Source: Deltaproteobacteria bacterium HGW-Deltaproteobacteria-14 (GTDB lineage Bacteria > Myxococcota_A > UBA9042 > PHBI01). From it: a DNA stretch of 40,696 nt. The notes beneath the pieces were generated by a model. That model was not told the DNA's origin. It did not search any database and saw only the letters and a list, made by a program, of their open reading frames with translations. The stretch lies in the NCBI GenBank assembly GCA_002841945.1, contig PHBI01000058.1:1-40696 (forward strand). The letters run 5' to 3'. The stretch's first letter is position 1; every line of letters begins with the position of its first letter. This document shows, piece by piece, positions 1-12,900 of the stretch. The translations under genes and the position numbers were made by a program.

Positions 1-919
1 TCGACACGAGCCCGGCGATGGCCTCGCGGAGGGGCGTCGGGGCCCAGGCGTCGTCGGCGTCGGGCTCGCCGCCGAGGGCGAGGAGCACGACGTCGAGGGC
101 GTCGTCGAGCTGCTCGTCGCCGTTCGGATCGGACGCCCACTCGAGCGCCGCGATCACCCGGTCGCTGGTCGTCGTCGCGGCGCCGGCGGCGAACACCTTG
201 AGCGCGAACAGGCGCGCCTCGGGCGCCACCGCGAGCAGCGCGCCGGTCACCGCGGTGCCGTGGTGGGCGAGGGCGCCCGGGTCGCTCAGATCGCCGTCGG
301 GGAAGGGGTCGGGGTCGGGGCTCGCGCCGTCGGCCCCGCTGAAGTCCCAGCCGCCGGCGACCCCCTCGGTCGGGAAAGGCGCCGCGGCGTCGTCGATCCG
401 GGTCGGATCGTTGCCGGCGTAGGCCGCCGGGTCGTCCGCGCCGCCGAGCGCCGGGTGGAGGTAGTCGAGGCCGGTGTCGATGACCGCCACGTCGACCCCG
501 TCGCCGGTGTAGCCCCAGGCGGCGACGGCGTCGTCGACCCCGATGAGCGCCGTGTCGCCGATGGCCGCCGGGGTGAGCCGGGTCGCGCGGCTGACCGCGG
601 CGACCCCGGGCAGGGCCCGCAGCGCCGCGGGGTCGACCCCGGCCGGCAGCGCGACGGCGAGCCCCGGGAAGACCCGGTGGAAGCGCCCGAGGACCTGGCC
701 TCCGAGCGCCTCGGCGCCGTGGGCGGCGCCGTCGACCGCCTTGAGGAGCCGCGCCCGCGCCGCCGCCGTGTCGGCGCCGGGGGGCAGCGCGACGAGCGGC
801 GCGAAGTCGACCCGAACGAGCCAGCGTGCGGAGCCCGGCGCGGTCGCCCGCGCCGGCCCGGAGAGCGTCGCGACGGTGAGCAGCGAGAGCGCCGCCCACC
901 GCCCGAAGCGTCGCGTCAT
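1..919 (-). CDS. Subtilisin-like serine protease (peptidase S8), C-terminal part outside window
   Basis: The frame is open from an ATG at 919 to the window edge (306 codons seen). The N-terminus is a signal peptide (RRFGRWAALSLLTV then ARA), so the product is exported. Residues about 30-115 resemble an I9-type propeptide, ending in LRALPGVAAVSR. The catalytic Asp lies in VAVIDTGLDYLHP and the catalytic His in HHGTAVTGALLA, the order expected in subtilases. The oxyanion Asn and the Ser motif lie beyond the edge. The start sits 9 bases after the stop of the giant IPT/TIG protein with AGGTGG in front, so the two are probably co-transcribed. The protease may process that surface protein or be exported beside it (inference). 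Family assignment is firm; the substrate is unknown. Confidence 0.88.
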   Translation of the reverse strand, partial: MTRRFGRWAALSLLTVATLSGPARATAPGSARWLVRVDFAPLVALPPGADTAAARARLLKAVDGAAHGAEALGGQVLGRFHRVFPGLAVALPAGVDPAALRALPGVAAVSRATRLTPAAIGDTALIGVDDAVAAWGYTGDGVDVAVIDTGLDYLHPALGGADDPAAYAGNDPTRIDDAAAPFPTEGVAGGWDFSGADGASPDPDPFPDGDLSDPGALAHHGTAVTGALLAVAPEARLFALKVFAAGAATTTSDRVIAALEWASDPNGDEQLDDALDVVLLALGGEPDADDAWAPTPLREAIAGLVS

Positions 920-928
920 GAAGGCCAC

Positions 929-3900
929 CTACAGCCCGTCATGGGCCGTGTTCATGTAGATCCGGTGCTGGTCCATATGGGTCGGCACCAGCACGTCCAG
1001 ATCGCCGTCGCCGTCGAAGTCGTAGACGAACGCGCCGTAGCTGAGGTGCTGGTCCCAGGGGAGCCCCTCGGAGGCGTCGGCGAAGCCCGAGCCGCCGAGG
1101 TTCATGAACAGCTGGTTCTTGCCGTTGTAGTTGGCGATGTAGAGGTCGAGGAAGCCGTCGTCGTCGAAGTCGCCGTAGTCCGCCGCGATGCTGTTGCCGC
1201 CGACGTTGGGCATCCCGTCGTTGGTGTCGTCGATGAAGCCGTTGCCGGCGTCGCGCACGTTGTAGCGGTTGCGGCCGTCGATGATGTCGATGATGTCGTC
1301 GTCGCCGTCGTTGTCGAAGTCGGCCACGACGAGGTCGCGGGTGTCGAAGCCGGCGCCGCTGATGAACGGGCCGGGCGGGACGGTGTCCGACGTCGCGTTG
1401 ACGAAGTACTGGCCGTCGACGTTGAGCCAGGCGCGGTTGGTGCCGGTGGTGCCGACGTAGAGGTCGAGGAAGCGGTCGTGGTTGATGTCGATGACCGCGA
1501 ACTTCTTGATGTACCACTTGTCGACGTTGTTCAGCCACGGGTTGGAGCGGTCGAACGCGAAGGCGCCGCCGACGTGGAAGGTGTCGCCGCCGTTGATGAG
1601 CATGCTGGTCGGGTAGCTCGAGGTGTTGTAGTTGCGCCCGATGATCCAGTCGAGGTCGCCGTCGTCGTCGGCGTCGAAGGTGAAGACGTGGGTCGTGAAG
1701 CCGGTGTAGCCGGCGCCCCAGTTCACGCTCGTCAGGTCGGTGAAGTGACCGGTGCCGTCGTTGATGAGCTGCGCGCGGCCGTTGCAGGTCACCCCCGAGG
1801 GGCAGCTCGAGTGCCAGTCCGAGGTGCCCTCGAAGTGGATGTCGTTGTCGCCGTCGCCGTCGATGTCGGACACCACCAGCCCGGCGAGGCGGCAGCTGTA
1901 CTGGTAGTAGCTCGGGATGGCCTGCTCGGTGACGTCGATGAACTTGCCCGAGCCGTTGTTGACGTAGACCAGGGTCTGCGCCTTGTTGCCGCAGGTGACG
2001 AGGTCCGGCAGGCCGTCGCCGTTGACGTCGGCGAAGGCGACGCCCTCGGTGGCCGCGCGGCGCTCGGGCATGGCGCGGTAGGTGTTGAAGCGGAAGGCGC
2101 CGGCGCCGACCCGGTTCTGGTTGATCCACGGCGTGTCGTGCTCGTAGCCGTCGTTCATGACCATGCGGTCGGCGTAGGTGTAGCCGCTGACGTAGACGTC
2201 GGGCAGGCGGTCGTCGTCGAGGTCGCCCACGGCGAAGGGGTTCATCAGGCTCGACGGGTCCGTCTCCATCTGCGCGGCGTCGCCGTCCGCACCCCAGCGC
2301 TGGGCGGTCAGGTCCGAGTAGATGCCGGTGCCCTCCTCGATGACGACCTCGCAGGAGTCGATCTTTGGGTGGCAGCTGCAGTCCTCGAGGGCCGGGTCGC
2401 AGTTGAACTGGCGGTAGGACTGCACGTAGCGGTCGTTGATGTAGATGCGGACCTCCCAGCCGCCGCCGGTCCAGACGGCCCCGAAGATGTCGGTGTCGCC
2501 GTCGTCGTCGAAGTCGGTCGGCATCAGGCGGTAGAGGTTCGGCGCCGGGCTCTCGGCGGGCCAGCGCACGGCGCTGTCGTCGAGGTAGAGCTGGCCGCCG
2601 GTGGCGCCGCCGGTGTTCATGTAGACCTTCGAGGGCTCGCCGTAGTTGGCCATCACGATGTCGAGCAGGCCGTCATCGTTGATGTCGACCAGCAGCGTGT
2701 CGGTCGAGTTGCCGCCCGACAGCGGGAAGGTCGTGCCGTACTGGACGTTGCCGAAGGACCAGGGGTTGCCGCAGACCTCGCGCGTCGTCTCGCACATGAA
2801 GCGGTAGCCGTTGGTGCACGGGGCGTCGCTCATGCGGCTGTAGGGCTCGTAGGTGCTGTACTCCCAGAAGACGCACTGCTCGCTCGCCGAGTTGGGCTGG
2901 CCGCTGCGCCAGTAGGTGTAGCCCGGGCCCACCAGCGGCGTGACCCACTGGTAGTCGGCGTTGTCGCTGTCGGGGTCGTAGAGGCCGAGCCAGAGGTGGT
3001 TGTTGCCGTTGAGGGGGCCGGTGCGGAAGTAGCTGCCCTCGTCGGCGTCGTCGAGGGTGACGAGGTCGCCGCGGATGTTGTCGTTTTGGCAGTAGGCGCG
3101 CGCCGCGTCCCAGCTCGCGTCGTAGTTCGACTTCAGGTAGACGTGGCCGTTGTAGACGTCGACCCCGAAGTCCGCCGGCCGCATCATGCACTCGCCGGCG
3201 AGCTGCAGGTCCGCGCAGTTGTTGAGGTAGATGCGGTTCTTGGTGCTCGAGTCGTGGGCCAGCACGATGTCGGTGTCGCCGTCGCCGTCCACGTCGCCCA
3301 GGGCCGCCCCGCGGGTGTTCTCGAGGTCGTCGGGCAGCACCGAGCGGACGTGGCGGAAGCTCATGCCGCTCATGTGCTCCATGATGGAGTTCTTGCAGTT
3401 GGAGTGCGTGCCGTCGATGGGGATGAAGATGTCGGCGTGGCCGTCGCAGTTGAGGTCGGCGATCTCCACCCGGCGGATGCGGCACGAGCCCGTCTGGCCG
3501 AGGTCGTAGAAGTTGTAGCAGCTGAAGACGCCGGCGTCGTTGCGGCACATCTCGACGTAGTCGTAGCCGTAGCCGGCCTTGTCGATGACGCGGATGATGT
3601 CGAGGTCGCCGTCGGAGTCGAAGTCGTAGGAGGCGACGCTCTTGGTGCGGTGGTAGTTGGTCGGGTCGTCGCTGAACGTGCGCTGCGAGAACCACCCCGG
3701 GCGCCCCTCGAAGCCGTTGATGAGCAGCAGGTCGTCGGCGTTGTAGCGGCCGATCATGACGTCCTGCAGGCCGTCGCCGTTGGCGTCGAAGATGTGCACG
3801 GCGTCGGTGTTGGTCGGCTCGTTCGGCAGGCGGTCGCCGGGGTGGCGGATGAAGACCGGGCCGGCGAGGTACTCGAAGAAGTCGGTCACGAGGTAGGTCT

Positions 3901-6900
3901 CGGCCGGGTGGCTGTAGGTCGCGGGGTTGGTGACGATCAGCACGGCCGGGCCGGCGCCGACCGGGGCTGGCGGGACGTGGGCGCGCATCAGCGTCGGCCC
4001 GAGGCGCTCGACCCCGAGCGCCGCCACGGTGACGTCGCCCTGGTTGAACTTGATGGTGATGTCGGTGTGGAAGCCCGTGCCGGCGATGGTGATCCAGCCG
4101 CCGCCCTGGATGACCGAGCGCGCGGGCTCGATGTTGATGACCGACAGCGGCTGCTGCTCGGGGGGCGGGATGAACTCGAAGGCGTTGGTGAGGACGACGC
4201 TCTGGGCGTCGCTGTTGGTGACGCGCACGTCGACGAGGCCCAAATCGTGGGTGGGCGTCGTGCCGACGAGCAGGGTGCCGTTGTTGCGCGCGTCGACGCC
4301 GTTGGCGAAGGTCCAGTCGGGGTCCTTGCCGAACTCGATGGTCGCGCCGTCGAGGAAGTTGGCGCCGGCGATCTTGAAGCCGTCGCCGCCGAGGGTCAGG
4401 CCGGTCTTGGGCGTGATGTAGAGCACCGTCGGCGGGGCGAGGGGCGGGATGAAGGAGAAGCCGTCGACGAGGCGGGCCTCCTGCCCGTCGAGGTTGCGCA
4501 CGACGACGTCGACCGAGCCGCTGAGGGCGGGGACCCGCACGCGGATGGTCGTCGGCGTCTGCGAGACGATGGCGGCCTCGGTGGCGTCGAAGAAGACGTG
4601 GGCCTGGGGGCTGAAGTTGAGGCCGGTCAGGGTGGTCTCGACGCCGGTCTGCCCCTCGGGGGCGAGGTTCGGCACGGCCTTGGTCAGCACCGGGGGCGCC
4701 AGGTAGGTGTAGGCGTCGTTGGCCAGGGCGTTGCCGCCGTCGGGGTTGGAGATGGCGATGTTGGCCGGGCCGGTAGCGCCGGCGGGGGTCTTGCAGGTCA
4801 GCGACGCGCCGCTCGTGAGGTTGACGTCGGTGCACTTGGCGCCGTCGATGTAGATCTGAACGCCGAGCTGGAAGCCGCTGCCGCTGAGGGTGACCGTCTG
4901 GCCGCCGGCGGTGGGGCCGGCGTCCGGCGAGACGCCGGTGAGGGTCGGGATCTCGGTGAAGGTGAACGCCACCGGGGTGTAGTCCGCCTGGCCGTCGGGG
5001 GCGACGACCGCCACGTCGACGAGGCGCGGGAGGTGCGGCGGGGTCTTCACGGTGATGCTGCGCCCGTTGGCGCTGACCGAGACGTCCGCCGGGTCGGCCG
5101 GGGCGCAGCCGAGGGCGTTGGCGTAGTCGTCACAGAAGATGATGGTCGGCGGGATGCCGGCGGGATCCTCGAGGAAGTCCGTCCCGCTGATGGTCATCGT
5201 GGTGCCGCCGCTGGCGGGGCCGGTGGCGGGGGTGATCGACAGGATGGTCGGCGGCGCCATGTAGAGGTAGGTGTCGGTGGCGACGACCTGGCTGCCGTCC
5301 GGGTTGACGACCCACACCTCGACCGTGCCCTTGGTGCGGGCTGGGGTCTTGACCGTCAATGAGGTTGACGAATTGTCGACCGCGATGGCGTCGTCGGCGC
5401 CGAAGCGCACCCGCGCGTTCTGCTGGTAGTTCAGGCCGATGAGCGCGACTTGCTGCCCGCCGGCGGTGGGGCCGGCGTCCGGGGTCAGGGCCGAGATCTG
5501 CGGGTTGGGGCCGACGCTGGTCGGGTCGATGTAGACGAAGTTGGTGCTGACGCGGGTGGTCTGGCCGTCGGGGTTGACCCAGTAGACCTCGGACTCGCCG
5601 ATCGGGTGGGCCGGGGCGATGGCGATGACGCGGTCGCTGCGCACGAACGCGAGCTGCGCGACGCTCGGGAGCATCACGGCCTGACCCTGGAGGTGGAAGT
5701 TGAGGCCCTTGAGGCCGACCCGGGTGCCGCCCGTGGTGGGGCCGGCCTGGGGGAACATCTCGGTGACGTAGGGGGCCGAGCCGAGGGCGGTCGGGTTGGT
5801 GTAGGTGAAGGCCCCGGCGAGGCTCGACTGCTTGCCGTCGGGGTTGTCGACGCGCACCTCGACGACCGACGCCACGGTCGCCGTCGGCGACCAGGCGAGC
5901 ATCAGGGTCGGGCTCGAGTAGACGACGCGCGTCGCCAGGTTGAGGCCGAACCACACCTTGCTCTGGGGGTGCATGCCGGCGCCCTTGACCTGCACCAGCG
6001 TCCCGCCGGTGTTCGGGCCGGTCGGCGGCCAGATGGCGGTGACGTTGGGCGGCTCGAGGTACTCGAAGCCGAGGGGGAGCTTGCCCTCCTGGTTGTCGGG
6101 GTTCTTCACCACCACGTCGACGAAGCCGCCCGACGGGCGCGGGGGGGTCTTGGCCGTGGCGGTCTGGCCGGAGCCGCCGACGACGAGCACGTTGCCGGCC
6201 ACGCCGCCGAAGAAGACCTGCATGCCCTGCACGAAGTTGCCGCCGATGAGGGTCACCTCGGTGTCGCCCGCGACGCTACCGAGCTCGGGCTGCACGTCGT
6301 TGAGGGTGGGCGCGGCGAGGTACTGGTAGGCCTCGGCCTTGACCGACACCTGCCCGTCGGGGCCGACGTAGACGAGGTTGACCTTGCCCGGCGGGTGGGC
6401 CGGGGCGCGCGCCGTCACGAGGCTCTGGGTGATGGTCGCCGCGTTCGTGAGCGGCTGGCCGCCAAGGGTCCACGAGCCGGTCGCCAGGAAGTTCTGGCCG
6501 GTGATGGTCAGGGTGTTGCCGCCGGCCTCGGGGCCGCTGCCGGGCACGACCGTGGTGATGAGCGGCGCCGGCGCGGTCGGGGGCGCGTAGCTGAAGGCCG
6601 CCGCGACGGTGTAGCCGAGGCCGTCGGGGTTGAGCACGGTGATGGTGACGGTGCCGGGCTGGTCGCGGGGCGGCGTGGTGAAGCGGATCTCGGTGTCGCT
6701 GATGACCGTGGCGCCGGAGAGCAGCCCGTTGTCGAAGATGACCAGCGAGGCGGGGTCGAAGTGCTCGCCGAGGATGCGGACCGGGGTGCCGCCCTGCAGC
6801 GGGCCGGAGCCGGGGAAGATGTCGGCGATCGTCGGCGGGACGCCGCTGACCTGCTCGACGTAGTGGAAGGCGTCGGCGAGGGTGCCGCTCTGCTGCTGGG

Positions 6901-9900
6901 CGCCGGGGTTGATGACCGTGACCGAGACCGTCCCGACGTTGTTGGCCGGGAGGCGGGCGGTCAGCGTGTGTGCATCTGCAACAACGACCTGCGGGGAGGT
7001 GGCCAGTCCGAACCGTACCGTAGCGCCGGCGACGAAGTTGTTGCCCTGCACCACAACGTCGATGCCGCCGGCCTTGGGGCCGGTGCCGGGGATGACGCCG
7101 GTCACCACGGGCGCCGGGGAGACGAAGTCGAAGGCCTCGGCGCGGTCGCCGGTGAGGCCGTCGGGGTTGACCACCGTGACGGTGCAGGCGCCGGGGGCGT
7201 GGGCCGGGCTCAGGACGCTGAGCTGCGACATGCCGACGGCCGCCTGGTGCTGGGCCGGGCGGTCGCAGAAGTAGGTGCGCGCGCCGGCCTGAAAGCGCGT
7301 GCCGATGACGTTGACCGGGTCGCCGCCGAAGGTCGAGCCCTGGGCGGGCTGGGCGATGAAGACCTCGGGGCGGGCGGCGCCGGTGGCGTCGTAGTAGCTG
7401 TAGGCGCCGGGGAGCACGCCCACGAGGCCGTCGGCGTTGATGACCGACACGGCGACGGTGCCGGTGGTGGCGCGCGCCGGGGTGCGCACGGCGAGGCGGC
7501 CGGCGTCGATGAGGGTGGCCGTCGGGGCCTCGTTGGTGCCGAAGAAGACGCGCACCGGGCCGGCGAAGCGCTCGCCGGTGATGAGCACCAGGGCGTCGCC
7601 GGTCATCGGGCCGATGTGCGGATCGACCGAGAGCACGCGGGGGGCGTTCGCGAGGTCGCCCGGGGCGACGTAGGCGAAGGCGTTGTGCGCGGTGGCGGCG
7701 GCGTTGTCGGGGCGCTCGACGCGCACGCTGACGAGGCCGGCGGCGCCCGGCGGGGTGACGGCGGTGGCGGCGGTCGGGGAGATGACCGCGACGTTGGTGG
7801 CGGGGACGCCGCCGATGAGGACGGCCATACCGCTGACGAAGCCGTCGCCCCCCAGGGTGATGACGGTGCCGCCGGCGGTCAGGCCGACCCCCGGGGTCAC
7901 GGCGTAGAGGTTGAGCGGAGCCACGATGGCGGACTGGTAGGTGAAGCCCTGGGTCAGGGTGGCGGTGGCGAAGGCGGTGTTCGAGACGGTCACGTCGACG
8001 GTGGTGTCGGGGACGCCGGGCGGGACGAGGACCTTGAGGAGGTCGTCGGCGAGCCACTCGGTGGCGAGCGTCGGGACGCCGTCGAAGTCGACCTGGGCGC
8101 CGGGGAAGAAGTTCTGGCCGCGGAGGAGCGCGATGTAGCCGCCGAGGGACGGGCCGGTGGCGGGCTCGATCGCGAGCAGCACCGGCTCGTCGAGCAGGGC
8201 GTCGGCGATGTAGGTGAAGGCGCCGGTGTCGCTGTCGAGCTGGCCGTCGGGGTTTCTCACCGTGACGTCGACCGCGCCCGCGAGGTTCGGCGGGGCGAAG
8301 AAGGTCAGCTCGGTCGCGGTCGCGGCGTTGAAGGCCGTGATGGTGTGGGTGCCGAAGAGCACCGTCGAGTCGGGGCGGAGGTTCTTGCCCTTCAGGGTCA
8401 CGGCGTAGCCACCGCTGGTGCCGCCGTGGTCGGGGGTGAGGCTCTTGATGAGCGGCGGCGGCGCGAAGTAGACGTAGGCGTTGGCCTTGGCGTGGGTCAG
8501 GCCGTCGGGGTTGACGACGGTGACCGAGACGGCGCCGGTGTCGTGGGGCGGCGAGATGACGATGCGCTGGGAGGTCTGGGACTGGTTGACCACCGCGGCC
8601 TCGGTGCCGCCGAAGAAGACGCGCGCGCCGGCGGCGAAGTCGGAGCCGACGAGGCTGACCTGCTGGCCGCCGTCGATGGAGCCGGTGGCGGGGAAGACGT
8701 TGCCGATGACCGGCGGGTCGGCGGGGAGCGAGCCGGCGGCGTAGTAGGCGAAGGCGCCGTCGAGGCGGGTGAAGGCGCCGTCGGGGCGGACGACGCTGAG
8801 GTCGACCACGCCGGTGACGCCGGGGGGCGAGACGGCGATGAGGCGGCCGTCGTCGACGAAGCGGGTCTGGGTGGCCGGGGCGAGGCCGAACCAGACGGTG
8901 CTCTGGGCGGCGAAGCCGGCGCCGTCGAGGACGACCCAGGTGCCGCCGGTGGACGGGCCCATGGACGGCCAGACCTCGTCGATGAGGGGCTGGTCCTCGC
9001 CGGGCACGACGTAGGTGAAGCCGGCGACGAGCTGATCCTGCTGGCCGTCGGGGTTGACGACCTTGACGCGCGCGGCGCCGGCGGCCCCGGGGGGCAGGCG
9101 GACGGCGGCGGCGCTGGGCGAGAGGACCTGGACCGCGCTGGCCTCGGCGTCGCCGAAGTAGACGCGCAGGGTGGGGGCGAAGTTGTCGCCGATGACGCGG
9201 ACGACGCTGCCGCCGGTGGTGGGGCCGCGGGCGGGGACGACGCCGCCGAGGGCCGGGCCCTCGGTGAGGTCGGCGACGGCGTCGGCGAGGTAGCGGTAGG
9301 CGCCGGGCAGGGCGACCTGGGTGCTGTCGGGGTTGACCAGGGTGACGTCGACGAGGCCCTCGACGTGGGGCGGGGTGAGGGCGGTGGCGGAGCTCGGCCC
9401 GAGGACCTGGACCAGCGGGCTCGAGACGCCGCCGAAGCGGACCGACATCGCGGGGTTGAAGCCGGTGCCGGTCAGGAGCACCAGCTCGCCGCCGTCGACG
9501 GTGCCGTCGATGGGGTAGACGGTCGCGATGCCGAGGGGGACCTGGTCGACCGGGGTGTAGGTGTAGGCGTCGAAGAGGGTGTGCGCGTCGCCGTCGCCGC
9601 CGGGGAGCTCGACGCGGACGTTGACGAGGCCCGCGGTCCCGGTGGCGGGGGCGCGGCAGGTGATGGCGGTCGGGCCGAGGACCTGGACCTGGGTGGCGGG
9701 GGCGCCGCCGAAGTAGACGAGCGCGCCGACGGCGAAGCCGGTGCCCTGGATGGCGACGACGTTGCCGCCGGTGACCGGGCCCTCGGTCGGGATGACGCTG
9801 AGCACGCGCAGCGGGTCGGGGGCGACGGTGTCGTCGACGTAGTCGTAGCCGCCGACGAGGGTGGCGGCGTCGGCGCCGGCGCCGGGGAGCTGGACGCGCA

Positions 9901-12900
9901 CGTCGACCGCGCCGGCGGCGGCGCCGGCGGGGGCCCGGCAGGTGAGCGCCTCGGGGGCGAGGACGTTGACCTGGGTGGCCTGGCGGCCGCCGAACCAGAC
10001 GGTCGCGCCGGCGGTGAAGCCCTTGCCGGCGATGGTCACGGTGTTGCCGCCCGAGAGCGGGCCCGAGGTCGGGATGGCGGCGAGGACGAGCAGGCCGTCG
10101 GTCGGGACGGTGTCGTCGATGAACTCGTAGCCGGCGAACAGCGTGTGGGCGTCGGCGCCGGCGCCGGGGAGCTGGACGCGGACGTCGACGGCGCCGGCGT
10201 GGGCGCCGGCCGGGGCGGTGCAGGTGACGGCGGTCGAGGCGAGGACCTGGACGCCGGTCGCCTGCACGCCGCCAAAGAAGACGGTCATGCCGGGGGCGAA
10301 GCCCTGGCCGGAGAGGGTCACCGGGTTGCCACCGGAGAGCGGGCCGTGGTCGGGGATGGCGGCGAGGACGAGGAGCTGGGTCGGGGGCACGCCGTCGTCG
10401 TAGTAGCCGTAGCCGTTCGGGAGGGCCTTGGCGGCGCCTCCGGGGAGCTCGACGCGGACGTCCACGAGGCCCGCGGCGGTGCCCGGGGGGGCCTGGCAGG
10501 TGATGGCGGTGGTGCCGAGGACCTGGACGGCGCTCGCGGCGACGCCGCCGAAGTAGACCAGCGAGCCGGGGGCGAAGCCGGTGCCGCTGATGGCGACGAG
10601 GTTGCCCCCCGAGAGCGGGCCGTCGGCGGGGGTGACGCCGAGGATGGCGAGGTCGGCCTGGGTCCCCGAGGGGGCGAGGTAGGCGTAGCCGTCGGGCAGC
10701 GTGTAGGTGGGGGCGTTCTGGCCGGCGGCCGCCGGGAGCTCGACGCGGACGGCGACGTCGCCGGGGGCGGCGGCGTTGGGGGCCACGCAGGTCAGGGCGG
10801 TCGCGCCCAGTACCTGGACCTGGCTGGCCTGGGCGGAGCCGAAGAAGACCTTGGCGCCGGCGGCGAAGCCCGAGCCGGCCAGCGCCACGACGTTGCCGCC
10901 GGTGGTGGGGCCGGAGCCGGGGATGACCGCGGTGATCACGAGGGGATCGGGGGCGACGGTGCCGTCGACGTAGGTGTAGGCGCCGTCGAGGGTGTGGGCG
11001 TCGCCGCCGACGAGCTGCACGCGCACGTCGACGACGCCGGCGACCGCCGCGGCCGGGGCGGTGCAGGTGATGGCGTTGGGGCCGAGGACCTGCACCTGGG
11101 TCGCGGAGACGCCGCCGAGGCGGACGGTGGCGCCGGCCGTGAAGCCCTGGCCGGCGATGGTGACGACGTTGCCGCCGGACATCGGGCCGCTCGCCGGGAT
11201 CACGCCGAGGACCAGCAGGCTGTCGGGGGTGACGCTGTCGTCCCAGTAGCTGTAGCCCTGCACGAGGGTGTGGGCGGCGCCGGGGTTGCCGCCGGCGCCC
11301 GGGAGCTCGACGCGGACGTCGACCGAGCCGGGCGCGGCGGCGGCCGGGGCGACGCAGGTGAGCGCGGTCGGGCCGAGGACCTGGACCTGGGTGGCGGGGG
11401 AGCCGCCGACCCACACGGTCGCGCCGGCCGTGAAGCCCTGGCCGGCGACGGTGACGACGTTGCCGCCGGAGGTCGGGCCGGTGGCGGGGATGGCGTTGAG
11501 GACCAGCAGCTGCCCGGTGGCGTCGGCCGCGAGGTATTCGTAGCCCGACTGCAGCGTGTGCGACGCGCCGCCGGGGAGCTCGACGCGCACGTTGACCAGC
11601 CCGGCCTGTGCGCCCACCGGGGCCTTGCAGGTGATGGCGCCGTTGCCGAGGACCTGGACCCCGGTGGCGACCGCGCCGCCGAAGTAGACGGTGGCGCCGG
11701 GGCCGAAGCCCTGGCCGCTGATGGTGACGAGGTTGCCGCCGCCGAGCGGGCCGACGCTCGGCAGGGTGCTGAGGACGAGCAGCTCGTCGGGGTTGACCGA
11801 GTCGTCGAGGTAGCTGTAGCCGTCGTGGAGGGTGTGGGCGGCCCCGGGGGCGCCGTCGACGCCCGGGAGCTCGACGCGGACGTCGACCTTGCCCGCCCCG
11901 GCGCCGAGGGGGACGCGGCAGGTGATCGCGGTCGCGGCGAGGACGTTGACCTCGGTCGCGGGGGCGCCGCCGAAGTAGACGATCGCGCCGGGCTCGAAGG
12001 CCTGGCCGCTGATGGCGACGAGGTTGCCGCCGCCGAGGGGGCCGGAGGAGGGGAGGACCTGCAGGACCAGGAGCGGCTTGGAGTCGTCGACGTACTGGTA
12101 GCCGTCGGGGAGCGTGTGGGCGTCGCCGGCGACGCCGCCCGCGGCGGGGAGCTCGACGCGGACGTCGACGAGGCCCGGGGTGGCGCCGGCGGGGACCTCG
12201 ACGCTGATGGCGTGGGCGCCGAGCACCTGGACGTTGGTCGCGGTGGCGGCGCCGAAGAAGACCTTGGCGCCCTCGGCGAAGCCCTGGCCGCGCACCGTCA
12301 CGAGGGTGCCGCCCGACAGCGGGCCCTCGCTGGGGATGGCGCCGAGGACGAGCAGGTCGTCGGGGGTGACGGCGTCCTCGGGCAGGTACTCGTAGGCGTC
12401 GAGGAGGGTGTCCTGGGCGGCGCTGCGGCCGGCGACCTCGGGGGTCTCGACGCGGACGTCGACCTTGCCGACGGCGAGGCCGGGGGGCACCGTGCAGGTG
12501 ATCGCGCTGGCGCCGATGACGCGGACGCCGCTCGCGGGGACGCCGCCGAAGAAGACCTTGGCGCCGTCGATGAAGCCGCGCCCCTCGATGACGGCCAGCT
12601 CGCCGCCGCCGAGCGGGCCCTTGCCCGGGGTGACGCCGATCACGACGAGATCGTTCGGGGTCGCGTCCGGCAGGTAGGAGTAGCCCTTGGTGACCGTGGT
12701 GGTCCGGGCGTCGGGGAGGGTGACGGTGACGTCCACCGGACCGGGCTCGAGGCCGGGCGGGGTGCGCATGATCGCGAGCTCGTCGCCGCCGACGATGACC
12801 TTGAGGGCCTCCTCGGTGCCGAAGGTGACCGTCATCTCGGACTGAAAGCCCGTGCCGGTCATCGCGATGAGCTGCCCGCCGGCGAGGGGCCCCTCGGCCG

